Assembly (NCBI RefSeq): GCF_002261265.1
Contig: NZ_NEVK01000003.1
Location: forward strand, 744,001 to 808,000
DNA length: 64,000 bases
Origin: Bordetella genomosp. 7
GTDB lineage: Bacteria > Pseudomonadota > Gammaproteobacteria > Burkholderiales > Burkholderiaceae_B
Reading direction: 5' to 3'
Translations under genes and position numbers: made by a program
Notes under the pieces: generated by a model
Database searches by the model: none
What the model was told of the DNA's origin: nothing
The model's input: only the letters and a program-made list of their open reading frames with translations
Shown: piece after piece, positions 8,926 to 17,008 of the stretch
Numbering within the stretch: position 1 is the first letter of the stretch
Layout of the letters: every line of letters starts with the position of its first letter

Positions 8926-9842
8926 AGCCGTTGGCGTTGCGTGGCTGGATGCCGTCGGGCCGCACGCTGGCGGTCGTGCCGCCGTTTGTCTGGCTGTCGC
9001 TGTTCCTGCTGGTGCCGTTCCTGCTGGTGCTCAAGATCAGCTTTGCCGAACTCGAGTTCGGCATTCCGCCCTACACGGCCCTGGCCGAATTCAAAGACGA
9101 GGCGGTGCAGTTCAGCCTGCACCTGCGCGGCTACATACTGCTGTTCACCGACAGCCTGTACGTGGCCACTTATTTGAACTCGCTGAAAATGGCGGCCATC
9201 ACCACCGCCTGCTGCGCACTGATCGGCTACCCCATCGCCTACTACATCGCGCGCTCGTCGCCGTCCGTGCGCAACCTGCTGCTGCTGGCGGTGATCCTGC
9301 CTTTCTGGACGTCGCTGCTCTTGCGGGTATATGCCTGGGTGGGCATCCTGCGCAACGACGGCCTGCTCAATAAGCTGCTCATGGGCCTGGGCGTGATCTC
9401 CAGTCCGCTCGAGATCTACCGCACCGACCTTGCCGTGTATATCGGGCTGGTCTATGCCTACCTGCCGTTCTTCATCCTGCCGTTGTACGCCAACCTGGTC
9501 AAACTCGACCTGCGCCTGCTAGAGGCCGCCTACGACCTGGGCGCACGGCCCTGGCGGACCTTCTGGCACGTCACGCTGCCGCTTTCCCGCCCGGGCGTGA
9601 TCGCCGGCGCCATGCTGGTGTTCATTCCGTCGGTGGGCGAATACGTCATTCCCGAAATGCTGGGCGGGGCCGACACCCTGATGATGGGCCGGGTCATGTG
9701 GAACGAGTTCTTCAATAACGCAGATTGGCCCATGGCATCGGCGGTGACCTGCATCATGGTCCTGCTGCTGCTGGTGCCGCTGGCGCTGTTCCAGTACAGC
9801 CAGGCGCGCCAGCAGGAAACCGCGCAACGGGGGCGCACATGA
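8922..9842 (+). CDS. potH: Polyamine ABC transporter permease PotH
   Basis: A 306-residue inner-membrane protein with six predicted helices. The cytoplasmic coupling loop EAAYDLGARPWRTFWHV (EAA motif) contacts the ATPase. It closely resembles PotH, the first of two permeases of the putrescine importer. Its ATG overlaps the potG stop and its stop overlaps the potI start region, so potG, potH and potI are translated as a coupled series. Confidence 0.94.
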   Translation: MKPLALRGWMPSGRTLAVVPPFVWLSLFLLVPFLLVLKISFAELEFGIPPYTALAEFKDEAVQFSLHLRGYILLFTDSLYVATYLNSLKMAAITTACCALIGYPIAYYIARSSPSVRNLLLLAVILPFWTSLLLRVYAWVGILRNDGLLNKLLMGLGVISSPLEIYRTDLAVYIGLVYAYLPFFILPLYANLVKLDLRLLEAAYDLGARPWRTFWHVTLPLSRPGVIAGAMLVFIPSVGEYVIPEMLGGADTLMMGRVMWNEFFNNADWPMASAVTCIMVLLLLVPLALFQYSQARQQETAQRGRT

Positions 9843-10648
9843 AAGGGCCGAACAAAACCGGGCGCGCCCTGACGCTGGGGCTGGGCTTTTTCTTCCTGTA
9901 CGCGCCCATCATCAGCCTGATGGTGTTCTCGTTCAATGATTCGCCGCTGGTTACCACATGGAGCGGTTTTTCGCTGCGCTGGTACAGTTCGCTGTTGAAC
10001 GACGACGCGCTGCTGCGGGCCGCCTGGCTGTCATTCAAGATCGCCACGCTGACCGCCACGGCGGCCGTCATCATCGGCACCTGGGCGGGCTACGTGCTAG
10101 TGCGCATGGGGCGGTTCCGGGGGTTCACGCTGTACCTGGGCATGCTGAGCGCGCCGCTGGTCATTCCCGAGGTGGTGTTGGGTATTTCCCTGCTGCTCAT
10201 GTTCGTCGAACTGCGCGGCCTGTTCGGCTGGCCGGCCGAGAACGGCATGTTCACCATCTGGGTGGGCCATGTGACACTGTGCATGGCTTTTGTGGCGGTC
10301 ATTATCCAGGCGCGTGTGCGCGACCTGGACCGCTCGCTCGAAGAGGCGGCGCTCGATCTTGGCGCGACCCCGCTTACCGTGTTTTTCCGCATTACGCTGC
10401 CGCTTATCGCGCCGGCGCTGGCGTCGGCGTGGCTGCTGTCGTTCACACTGTCGCTCGATGACGTGGTGGTAGCTTCGTTCCTGTCGGGGCCGGGCTCGAC
10501 CACGCTGCCCATGGAAGTCTTTTCGCGGGTGCGCCTGGGGCTCAAGCCAGAGGTCAACGCGCTGGCCACCCTGTTCATTCTGGGCGTGGGCATCTGCGTC
10601 ATCCTGGTCAACCGCCTGCAATTGCGCAAGGCATCGGAATCGAAATGA
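9839..10648 (+). CDS. potI: Polyamine ABC transporter permease PotI
   Basis: A 269-residue six-helix permease beginning MKGPNKTGRALTLGLGFFFL, with the EAA loop EEAALDLGATPLTVFFRI. It pairs with PotH to form the membrane channel of the polyamine importer. The chosen ATG at 9839 overlaps the potH stop, and the open frame upstream of it is an out-of-frame shadow of potH. The stop overlaps the following thiol-protein gene by 4 bp, so the coupled chain continues past the transporter. Confidence 0.94.
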   Translation: MKGPNKTGRALTLGLGFFFLYAPIISLMVFSFNDSPLVTTWSGFSLRWYSSLLNDDALLRAAWLSFKIATLTATAAVIIGTWAGYVLVRMGRFRGFTLYLGMLSAPLVIPEVVLGISLLLMFVELRGLFGWPAENGMFTIWVGHVTLCMAFVAVIIQARVRDLDRSLEEAALDLGATPLTVFFRITLPLIAPALASAWLLSFTLSLDDVVVASFLSGPGSTTLPMEVFSRVRLGLKPEVNALATLFILGVGICVILVNRLQLRKASESK

Positions 10649-11004
10649 AGCACCAAGCAACCTTGTACGGCCTGGCCAAGTGCAGCACCTGCGTCAAGGC
10701 CCGCGAATGGCTGTCGACGCATGGCGTATCGCACGAATTTATCGACTACCGCGACCATCCCGTGCCTGCCGCCACGCTGCGGACGTGGGCCGAGCAGCTG
10801 GGCGGCTGGGAAAAACTGGTCAATCGCAGCTCCATGACCTGGCGCGGGCTGGCCGACGATCGCAAATCTGCGCAAACCGATGCCGACTGGACCCGCCTCA
10901 TCGCCGACTACCCGGCACTGGTGCGCCGTCCCGTCACCGTCACGCCCGATGGCGTGGTGACTGTAGGCTTTTCCGAAAAGCGCTACGGCGAGCGCTTCGC
11001 CTGA
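10645..11004 (+). CDS. ArsC/Spx-family protein (YffB-like)
   Basis: A 119-residue thioredoxin-fold protein of the ArsC/Spx superfamily, closest in style to YffB. Near the N-terminus KCSTCVKAR places Cys13 and Cys16, the first at the usual catalytic cysteine position. It continues with a helix and a YRDHPVP segment typical of the family. Family members are glutathione-dependent thiol reductases or regulators; YffB itself has no firmly established substrate. It is translationally coupled to potI by an ATGA overlap and lies 2 bp before the glycosylase gene. Arsenate reduction is not implied, since no ars genes are near. Confidence 0.85.
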   Translation: MKHQATLYGLAKCSTCVKAREWLSTHGVSHEFIDYRDHPVPAATLRTWAEQLGGWEKLVNRSSMTWRGLADDRKSAQTDADWTRLIADYPALVRRPVTVTPDGVVTVGFSEKRYGERFA

Positions 11005-11006
11005 CC

Positions 11007-11732
11007 ATGGGGGCGACCCGGCGCCCCAGGCTGCAGGCAAATCCGGCGCCCGGTCCGGCGCTGCCCGACAGTTTCTTCGACCGCGACCCTTGCCAGCTGG
11101 CGCGCGAGCTCCTGGGCAAGGTGATCCGGCGGCGGCTCGACGGCCTTTGGCTGTCGGCCCGCATCATCGAAACCGAAGCGTATTACCTGCACGAGAAGGG
11201 CAGCCACGCGTCGCTGGGATACACCCACAAGCGGCGCGCGCTCTTCATGGATGGCGGCACCATCTACATGTACTACGCGCGCGGCGGCGATTCGCTGAAC
11301 TTCAGCGCGGGCGGGCCGGGCAATGCCGTGTTGATCAAGTCCGCGCACCCCTGGGTGGACGAAGTTTCGGGCCCGCAGGCCCTGGCCCGCATGCAGGAAC
11401 TCAACCCTGACGCGCGCGGCCAGCCACGGCCGCCGGCGCGCCTGTGCGCGGGCCAGACCTTGCTGTGCCGGGCCCTGGGCCTCAAAGTGCCGGACTGGGA
11501 CGCGCAACGTTTCGACCCGCAGCGCTTCTTTGTGCAGGACGTGGGGCAGTCGCCCGAGCGCATCGTGTGCACGACGCGCCTGGGCATACCGCCAGGGCGC
11601 GACGAACACCTGCGCTATCGGTTCGTGGATGCGGCCTACGCCGCGTTCTGCACGCGCAATCCGTTGCGGCGCGGGCAACAGGCCGGCCGAGACTACGACT
11701 GGATGGATCGCTACGGCGCCGTCGTGGACTGA
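11007..11732 (+). CDS. 3-methyladenine DNA glycosylase (AAG/MPG family)
   Basis: A 241-residue base-excision repair enzyme that removes alkylated purines from DNA. ARIIETEAYY (51-60) contains the catalytic glutamate (Glu57) and the base-stacking Tyr59, and His67 and the LNFSAGGPGNAV stretch complete the active-site region. The ATG at 11007 follows the upstream stop by 2 bp and has no clear Shine-Dalgarno sequence, so translation probably depends on coupling. The 3' end overlaps the convergent yrbL-like gene by 22 bp. It appears to ride at the end of the polyamine-transport transcript. Confidence 0.9.
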   Translation: MGATRRPRLQANPAPGPALPDSFFDRDPCQLARELLGKVIRRRLDGLWLSARIIETEAYYLHEKGSHASLGYTHKRRALFMDGGTIYMYYARGGDSLNFSAGGPGNAVLIKSAHPWVDEVSGPQALARMQELNPDARGQPRPPARLCAGQTLLCRALGLKVPDWDAQRFDPQRFFVQDVGQSPERIVCTTRLGIPPGRDEHLRYRFVDAAYAAFCTRNPLRRGQQAGRDYDWMDRYGAVVD

Positions 11733-12430
11733 GCCGCCACCTTGCCGTATTCGCGTTGCATGCGCGCGAGCCAATGCGCATATTTGCGGTGCATGCGGCG
11801 GCGGTTCAGCCGCTTGCTCCAGGCATAAAGCGGAACAAGGGGCAGCACCCCGAAGCCGTCGATCAGGTACATGCCAGCCTTGCCGTCGGCATTGCGGCCC
11901 AGCGCGATGTTCTTGGCCGACATGTCATTGATCACCACATGCGCCTCGATCAACGCCTCAAAAAACTCATCGAGCCGCTGCACCATGGCGCCAGTCACGC
12001 CTTCGCGTGCAAACACCTGCGCAAGTGTGGGGGCGATCCGGCCGTCTTCGGCGGTGATCTTTTCAACGAGTTGCCCCAGGCCCATCGACGTCTGCGCCAC
12101 GCCCACCACGCGCGCCAGCGGCGCCGTGCCCGACCCGGGCATGCCCGCGCTGGCGCTGACATATTCCGAAAGCTCATCCAGGTAGACGCGGCAGGCGCCC
12201 GCACGCTGGAATTGCTTGTAGAAACGCTTGAGCGGCCTGCGCGCCAGGTACGCGGCGTAGTTTTCGGTGTTGATCACCTTGACCAGCAGCGACGGCACAT
12301 GCGGGTGCTGGAAGACGCAGCGGTCAGCCCCCTTGGCCAGCATCTGCGCGCCGGCCAGATCCAGCGGGCCGAATACAGAAGCGTAGCTGCCGTCGGGCAC
12401 GGCCTGCGCGTTGGATGGTTCGTGTTGCAC
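11711..12430 (-). CDS. YrbL family protein
   Basis: A protein of about 239 residues resembling E. coli YrbL, a PhoP-network protein of unknown biochemical role. A kinase-like signature is visible: VVINDMSAKNIAL (Asp and Asn spaced as in protein-kinase catalytic loops) followed by LIDGFG, similar to a DFG metal-binding motif. This suggests an atypical kinase-like fold, as for other YrbL members. The start is probably GTG at 12430 but lacks an obvious ribosome-binding site. It lies downstream of the six-gene catabolic operon on the same strand after a 102-bp gap, and overlaps the glycosylase gene 3' end by 22 bp. Confidence 0.8.
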   Translation of the reverse strand: MQHEPSNAQAVPDGSYASVFGPLDLAGAQMLAKGADRCVFQHPHVPSLLVKVINTENYAAYLARRPLKRFYKQFQRAGACRVYLDELSEYVSASAGMPGSGTAPLARVVGVAQTSMGLGQLVEKITAEDGRIAPTLAQVFAREGVTGAMVQRLDEFFEALIEAHVVINDMSAKNIALGRNADGKAGMYLIDGFGVLPLVPLYAWSKRLNRRRMHRKYAHWLARMQREYGKVAAQSTTAP

Positions 12431-12532
12431 AATGAGGTAGCGGCGGTTCTCGGATACCGTGCGATTGTCGAAGCTACGCCATATTTGCGCAACTGGGCCG
12501 ATGCTACGGCCTTTTGCGGCGCGCGGCCGGGT

Positions 12533-13639
12533 TCAGGCCCACCGGCCGGGGCAGAACCGTTCCGCCATCTCTGGCCCGCCGCGGCCGGTCACCATGTCGG
12601 CCAGCACCTCGCCGACGGCGGGCGCAATCTGGAACCCGCCGCCAGAGAATCCAAACGCGTGTAGCACGCCTGGCGTATTGGGGCTGAAGCCGATGACGGG
12701 ATTCTTGTCCGGGAAGTATCCTTCAATGCCCGACCAGCAGCGTATGACCTGGGCGCAGGCCAGCGCGGGCAAAATGTCGGGCGCCGTGCGTCCCAGTGCG
12801 GCAAGGGCTGCGCGGCCGGGGCGCGAGCGGTCGCCCGGCAGGCCCGTGCCGTATCCGCCACCCATGACCACATTACCGCGCACGACCTGTCTGGCATAGA
12901 AGCCGCCCCCCTCGACGCCCAGCGATACGCTTATCAACGGCGTCAGGGGCTCGGTGACCAGCATGGTGGGGTAGTTGACCTGCATCGGCAGCACGTCGCC
13001 GAACCAGCCCGCCACGACGGCGCCCCAGGCGCCCGCCGCATTGATTACCGTGGCCGCCTGTATCTGCCGCCCGTCTGCGGCGGTCAGCAGAAAGTCAGCG
13101 CCGCGCGTGTCGACGTTTTCGACGGCGCAGTTTTCCAGAAGATGCGCGCCGGCATGCGCCGCCGCGCGGGCAAAGGCGGGCGACACCAGGCGGGGGTTGG
13201 CCTGCCCGTCGTCCGGGCAAAGCGAGCCGCCCGCGATGCCGTCGCCCAGCGACGGGAAGCGGCGGCGCAATGCGGCGCCTTCGATAATTTCCAGGCCCAG
13301 GCCGAATTCGCGCACTTTCTCGCCGTAGGCCGCCAGTTTTTCCAGGTCGGCCCGAGATCGGGCCAGCTTCAGGTGCCCCGAGCGCACGTATTCGGCATCG
13401 GTGCCTATGAGCTCGGGCAGCCGGCTCCAGATGCGGTGGGCGCGTTGCGCGAGGTGCAGCTGTTCGGGGGGGCGGCCCTGGCGGCGCACGCCGCCGAAAT
13501 TGACCCCGCTGGCGCGGGCGCCGCAATGGCCTCGCTCTATCAGCGCAACGGGCAGGCCGGCATGGCGCAGCGCCAGCGCGGCGCTGGCGCCTACCAGCCC
13601 GCCGCCGATGATGGCGACTTCAACATGCAAAGGCTTCAT
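12533..13639 (-). CDS. FAD-dependent oxidoreductase, DAO family (HcnC / D-amino-acid dehydrogenase beta-like)
   Basis: A 368-residue flavoprotein. The N-terminal dinucleotide fold is AIIGGGLVGASAALAL (glycines 12-14 and 17), and the C-terminal FAD-contact region is FGFSGGGFQIAPAVGE. It belongs to the DAO family, which oxidises amines or amino acids to imines (then oxo-acids). It is the last gene of the six-gene operon. Its ATG overlaps the HcnB-like gene stop (13636-13639), so these two and the 2Fe-2S protein very likely form one membrane-associated dehydrogenase, as in HcnABC, opine oxidase and D-hydroxyproline dehydrogenase. The start at 13639 is preferred over a longer frame whose extra 83 residues are not protein-like. 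Confidence 0.88.
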   Translation of the reverse strand: MKPLHVEVAIIGGGLVGASAALALRHAGLPVALIERGHCGARASGVNFGGVRRQGRPPEQLHLAQRAHRIWSRLPELIGTDAEYVRSGHLKLARSRADLEKLAAYGEKVREFGLGLEIIEGAALRRRFPSLGDGIAGGSLCPDDGQANPRLVSPAFARAAAHAGAHLLENCAVENVDTRGADFLLTAADGRQIQAATVINAAGAWGAVVAGWFGDVLPMQVNYPTMLVTEPLTPLISVSLGVEGGGFYARQVVRGNVVMGGGYGTGLPGDRSRPGRAALAALGRTAPDILPALACAQVIRCWSGIEGYFPDKNPVIGFSPNTPGVLHAFGFSGGGFQIAPAVGEVLADMVTGRGGPEMAERFCPGRWA

Positions 13640-15039
13640 GGCGCGCTGCTGCCCACGCAGCTCAGGGTAATGGGTTTGACCGGCGCCTGGCTGCGCAGGC
13701 GGCCGATCTGCGACAGCGGCAGTTCGCGGCAGTGCGCCAGCAGCTCGGCGGCGCCGGCCTGGCACATGCGCCCCTGGCACAGGCCCATTCCCACGCGCGT
13801 CAGCGCCTTCAGCCGGTTGAGATCGTCTATCGCGTAATCGCGCGCAGCCGCGCGCAAAGCGCCGGCCCGGATTTCCTCGCATCGGCACACGATGACGTCA
13901 TCCGTGCAGGCCGCCCCGGCCGACGGCGCGGCGAAGGCCTGGTCCAGGCCGCCGCGAAAGCGCGACCATCGGGCCTGCCGGCGCGCCAGCGTGCGCACGC
14001 GCGCCCTGTCTATGTCGATGCCCTGGTCAGCCAGCATGGCCAGCGCCGCGCGCTCGCCGGCGATTTCGGCCACGATCGCACCGCCGATGCCCGCGCCGTC
14101 GCCCGCCAGGTATACGCCCGGCACGGAGCTGCGGCCGTCGGCGTCGCGCCGGGGCAGCCAGGCGCGCTGCACGGCGTCGAAATCGAAAGCGCAGTCCAGC
14201 AGGTCGGCCAATTGCGTTTCAGACCGCAGGCCGTGCCCCACAGCCAGTGCGTCGCAGGCGATGTCGTGCGGCGCGCCCGCGATGATGGCTTGCACGCCTT
14301 CGACCCGTCCTCCGCCCAGCGCGGCCCGGATTACGGCGTCGCGATACACGGGCACGCCGTGCGCTCGCAGCCACGACAGGTAATACAGTCCCTTGGCCAG
14401 CGTACCGGGCTGATTCAGCATGGCCGGCAACGCGCGTGCCTGCGGCCCGAATGATGCGCTGTCCAGCACGGCCTGTACCTGTCCGCCCGCACGCGCATAT
14501 TGATAGGCAACGAGGTAGAGCAGGGGGCCGGTTCCGGCAAACACGATGCGCGGGCCGATCAGGCAGCGCTGGCTCTTCAGGGCGATTTGTGCGCCGCCCA
14601 GCGAGAACACGCCCGGCAGGGTCCAGCCGTCGAAAGGCAGCACGCGGTCGGTGGCGCCGGTGGCCAGCAGCAAGTGTGTATAGCTCAGTTCATCGGGGCA
14701 GCCGTCCTGGATGAGATCGAGCCGGCCGTGCGCCGCATTCCATACCGTGGTGGCGGCGCGGTAATCGGCATGGGCCATGAGTTCGGCGCCCGCGGCATGG
14801 ACGGACCGTGCCCGCTTCCATTCAAAGCCATAGCGCTCCTTGGCGCTGGCCCGCGCCACGGCGCCCTGGCGGTAAATCTGGCCGCCAGGCAGGGCCGCTT
14901 CGTCGACCACGGTGGGCCGTATGCCGTATCTCAATAACGTCTGCGCCGCGCGCACCCCTGCGGGGCCCGCGCCCACGATCACCATGCCTGGCGCACCGGC
15001 GTGCGCGAACTGTTGCGTGCCGGGCTGGTTCATCGGCAT
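13636..15039 (-). CDS. FAD/NAD(P)-binding oxidoreductase with C-terminal 2Fe-2S (BFD-like) domain, HcnB-like
   Basis: A 467-residue protein. The FAD fold starts at VIVGAGPAGVRAAQ (20-33), a second nucleotide-binding segment is IVFAGTGPLLYL (166-177), the FAD site YLAGDG lies at 310-315, and a C-terminal BFD-like cluster domain has Cys385, Cys387, Cys421 and Cys426. This arrangement is that of the alpha subunit of opine oxidase, HcnB and D-hydroxyproline dehydrogenase, which passes electrons from substrate flavin to the respiratory chain. The start at 15039 has AGGAGA upstream and overlaps the 2Fe-2S gene by 10 bp. Confidence 0.88.
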   Translation of the reverse strand: MPMNQPGTQQFAHAGAPGMVIVGAGPAGVRAAQTLLRYGIRPTVVDEAALPGGQIYRQGAVARASAKERYGFEWKRARSVHAAGAELMAHADYRAATTVWNAAHGRLDLIQDGCPDELSYTHLLLATGATDRVLPFDGWTLPGVFSLGGAQIALKSQRCLIGPRIVFAGTGPLLYLVAYQYARAGGQVQAVLDSASFGPQARALPAMLNQPGTLAKGLYYLSWLRAHGVPVYRDAVIRAALGGGRVEGVQAIIAGAPHDIACDALAVGHGLRSETQLADLLDCAFDFDAVQRAWLPRRDADGRSSVPGVYLAGDGAGIGGAIVAEIAGERAALAMLADQGIDIDRARVRTLARRQARWSRFRGGLDQAFAAPSAGAACTDDVIVCRCEEIRAGALRAAARDYAIDDLNRLKALTRVGMGLCQGRMCQAGAAELLAHCRELPLSQIGRLRSQAPVKPITLSCVGSSAP

Positions 15040-15332
15040 GGGAGTTCTCCTGGCATGGCGCTGACCAGCGCCATGCCGTCCGTGGCCAGCGTGGTGCAGG
15101 CGCGCAGGCGCCGCCCGTCAGCCGTTTGCACCCAGCAGTCCTGGCATGCCCCCATCAGGCAGAAGCCCGCGCGCGGGGCGCCCTCGCCGAGTGTCAGGCG
15201 CAGGTGGTCGGCGGCGTTCAGCAGCGCGGTCAGCACGGTGTCTCCCGCGTGCGCTTGCAGGGGCGCGCCATTCCATGTCAGCTGCAATAGGGGCTCGGCG
15301 CAAGGGCTTGCGCGGCGCATCAGGGGCTTCAT
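15030..15332 (-). CDS. Small (2Fe-2S) subunit, HcnA-like
   Basis: A 100-residue protein with the plant-type ferredoxin motif of HcnA-like gamma subunits: Cys58, Cys63 and Cys66 in FCLMGACQDC, and Cys79 in RACTT. It supplies an iron-sulfur centre to the three-subunit dehydrogenase encoded by this gene and the next two. Its ATG overlaps the stop of the ThDP-enzyme gene (15329-15332). Being fused into this operon rather than standing alone argues that the dehydrogenase and the ThDP enzyme act in one pathway. Confidence 0.87.
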   Translation of the reverse strand: MKPLMRRASPCAEPLLQLTWNGAPLQAHAGDTVLTALLNAADHLRLTLGEGAPRAGFCLMGACQDCWVQTADGRRLRACTTLATDGMALVSAMPGELPCR

Positions 15333-17008
15333 GCTGAGGGGGGGGCAGGCTGCAGTTGCGACAAGGTCTTGTCCGGCAGAATGACGTCGGCGTCATAGCG
15401 TAGTTCAAGCAAGGCCGGCATGGCATGCTTTTGCGCGAACGCGATGGCGGCATCGTAGGCGGGCTGAAAGTCCGCGCTGTGCGCGACGGCTGCGCCGTAG
15501 CCGCCGTAGCTGCGCGCCAGCTGCGCAAAATCGGGGTTGACCAGTTCGGTGCCCAGGGCCCGGCCGGGGTAGGCGCGTTCCTGGTGCAGGCGTATGGTGC
15601 CGTACAGGCCGTTGTTGAACACCAGAATGACGATGCCGGTCCGATACTGCACCGCGGTGGCGAGTTCCTGCATGGTCATCTGGAAGCAACCGTCTCCCGC
15701 AAAGCACACCACTGTTGCGTCGCGGTCGTGCAGTTTGGCGGCAATGGCGGCCGGCAAACCGTAGCCCATGGCGCCAACGGCCGGCGCGAGCTGGCTGCCC
15801 AGGCCCTTGAAGGCAATGTGCCGATGGGCGTACAGCGCGTAATTGCCGGCGCCCACGGTGACGCATGAGCGCGCAGGCAGGCTGCGGGCCACATGGCGCG
15901 CGGCCGCGTTCAGATCCAGGGGGCCCGGTGTGGGCGGCAGTTCGAGGCCGGGGGCGGCAGCGGCCGCGATGGTGCGGCGGGGGCGCCAGCCCGGCGTGGG
16001 GACCAGCCCGCGCGCGGCTTCGGCAAAGCCTTCTATGCTGGCCACGATGCCCAGGTCAGGCACGCATAGCCGCCCGATTTCGTTGGCGTCGGGATGAATG
16101 TGTACCAGCGCCTGGCGTGGCCGGGGCGTGGCCAGCCATTCATAGTTGATGGTGGTGGGCTCGCACAGGCGCGTGCCCAGCGCCACCACCAGGTCGCTTG
16201 CCAGCACAAACTCTTTCTGGTGCGCAGGCATGCTGGCGCTGACCTGGCCCGTGAACAGCGGATGGTCATTGTCGAACAGCTCCAGGCGCCGCCAGGCGGT
16301 GGCCACGGGCAGGCCGAAGCGTTCGGCGAAGCCGCGTACGGCGTCCCGCGCGGCGTCCGACCAGCGCGACCCGCCCAGCAGCAGCAGCGGCCGCCGGGCG
16401 GCTTCGATCTGCGCTTGCAGGCGCCGCATATCCGCCTCGACGGGCCGCGCATGGGGAACGGCGGGCAGGGCCGCCAGGGCAGCCGAGGTGGTGCGCGCCA
16501 GCATGTCCTCCGGCAACGCCAGCACGACGGGGCCGGGGCGGCCGCCGGTGGCGATGGCCCAGGCCCGGGCAAGGTATTCGGGAATGCGGTCGGCGCGCTC
16601 GATCTGCGCCGTCCATTTGGCCAGCGGCGCATACATGGCGCGGTAGTCCACTTCCTGGAAGCACTGGCGATCTGATGTGTCGCCGCCTACCTGCCCGATG
16701 AACAGGATCATGGGCGAGGAGTCCTCGCGGGCGGTGTGCACGCCAATCGCCGCGTTGGTGGCGCCGGGGCCTCGCGATACAAAGCAGATCCCGGGCTGGC
16801 CGGTCAGCTTGCCGTGCGCTTCGGCCATGTAGGCCGCGCCGCCTTCCTGACGGCAGACCACGGTTTCGATGGCGTCGCGGTGCGTATGCAGCGCGTCGAT
16901 GCACGGCAGGAAGCTCTCGCCCGGCACCATGAATACACGCTGTACTCCATAGGCGCGCAGCTGGGCCACGAGCACCTCTCCGCCGCTTCTCAAGGACGTA
17001 TCGGTCAT
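15329..17008 (-). CDS. Thiamine-diphosphate-dependent enzyme (2-oxo-acid decarboxylase / acetolactate-synthase-like)
   Basis: A 559-residue three-domain ThDP enzyme. The PYR domain has the cofactor-activating Glu55 in CRQEGGAAYMAE, and a central domain follows. The PP domain has the Mg/ThDP motif GDG (438-440) ending in NN (465-466). Family members decarboxylate 2-oxo acids or join them. Context, with an amino-acid/amine dehydrogenase immediately downstream, favours a decarboxylase of the oxo-acid that dehydrogenase makes, as AruI does with 2-ketoarginine; this is inference and no substrate is assigned. The ATG at 17008 overlaps the hyuB stop (ATGA). Confidence 0.87.
   Translation of the reverse strand: MTDTSLRSGGEVLVAQLRAYGVQRVFMVPGESFLPCIDALHTHRDAIETVVCRQEGGAAYMAEAHGKLTGQPGICFVSRGPGATNAAIGVHTAREDSSPMILFIGQVGGDTSDRQCFQEVDYRAMYAPLAKWTAQIERADRIPEYLARAWAIATGGRPGPVVLALPEDMLARTTSAALAALPAVPHARPVEADMRRLQAQIEAARRPLLLLGGSRWSDAARDAVRGFAERFGLPVATAWRRLELFDNDHPLFTGQVSASMPAHQKEFVLASDLVVALGTRLCEPTTINYEWLATPRPRQALVHIHPDANEIGRLCVPDLGIVASIEGFAEAARGLVPTPGWRPRRTIAAAAAPGLELPPTPGPLDLNAAARHVARSLPARSCVTVGAGNYALYAHRHIAFKGLGSQLAPAVGAMGYGLPAAIAAKLHDRDATVVCFAGDGCFQMTMQELATAVQYRTGIVILVFNNGLYGTIRLHQERAYPGRALGTELVNPDFAQLARSYGGYGAAVAHSADFQPAYDAAIAFAQKHAMPALLELRYDADVILPDKTLSQLQPAPPSA

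Noticed and set aside
10645-11004. Arsenate reductase
   Set aside because: The protein is ArsC-superfamily but resembles YffB/Spx, and no arsenic-resistance genes are adjacent.
13636-15332. Naming the 2Fe-2S/FAD/DAO trio hcnABC (hydrogen cyanide synthase)
   Set aside because: The same three-subunit layout is shared by opine oxidase and D-hydroxyproline dehydrogenase. Context with hyuAB and a ThDP enzyme argues for catabolism, so no hcn symbols were given.
15329-17008. Calling the ThDP enzyme AruI or acetolactate synthase
   Set aside because: The catalytic motifs are common to the whole family and the substrate-determining residues cannot be judged by eye.
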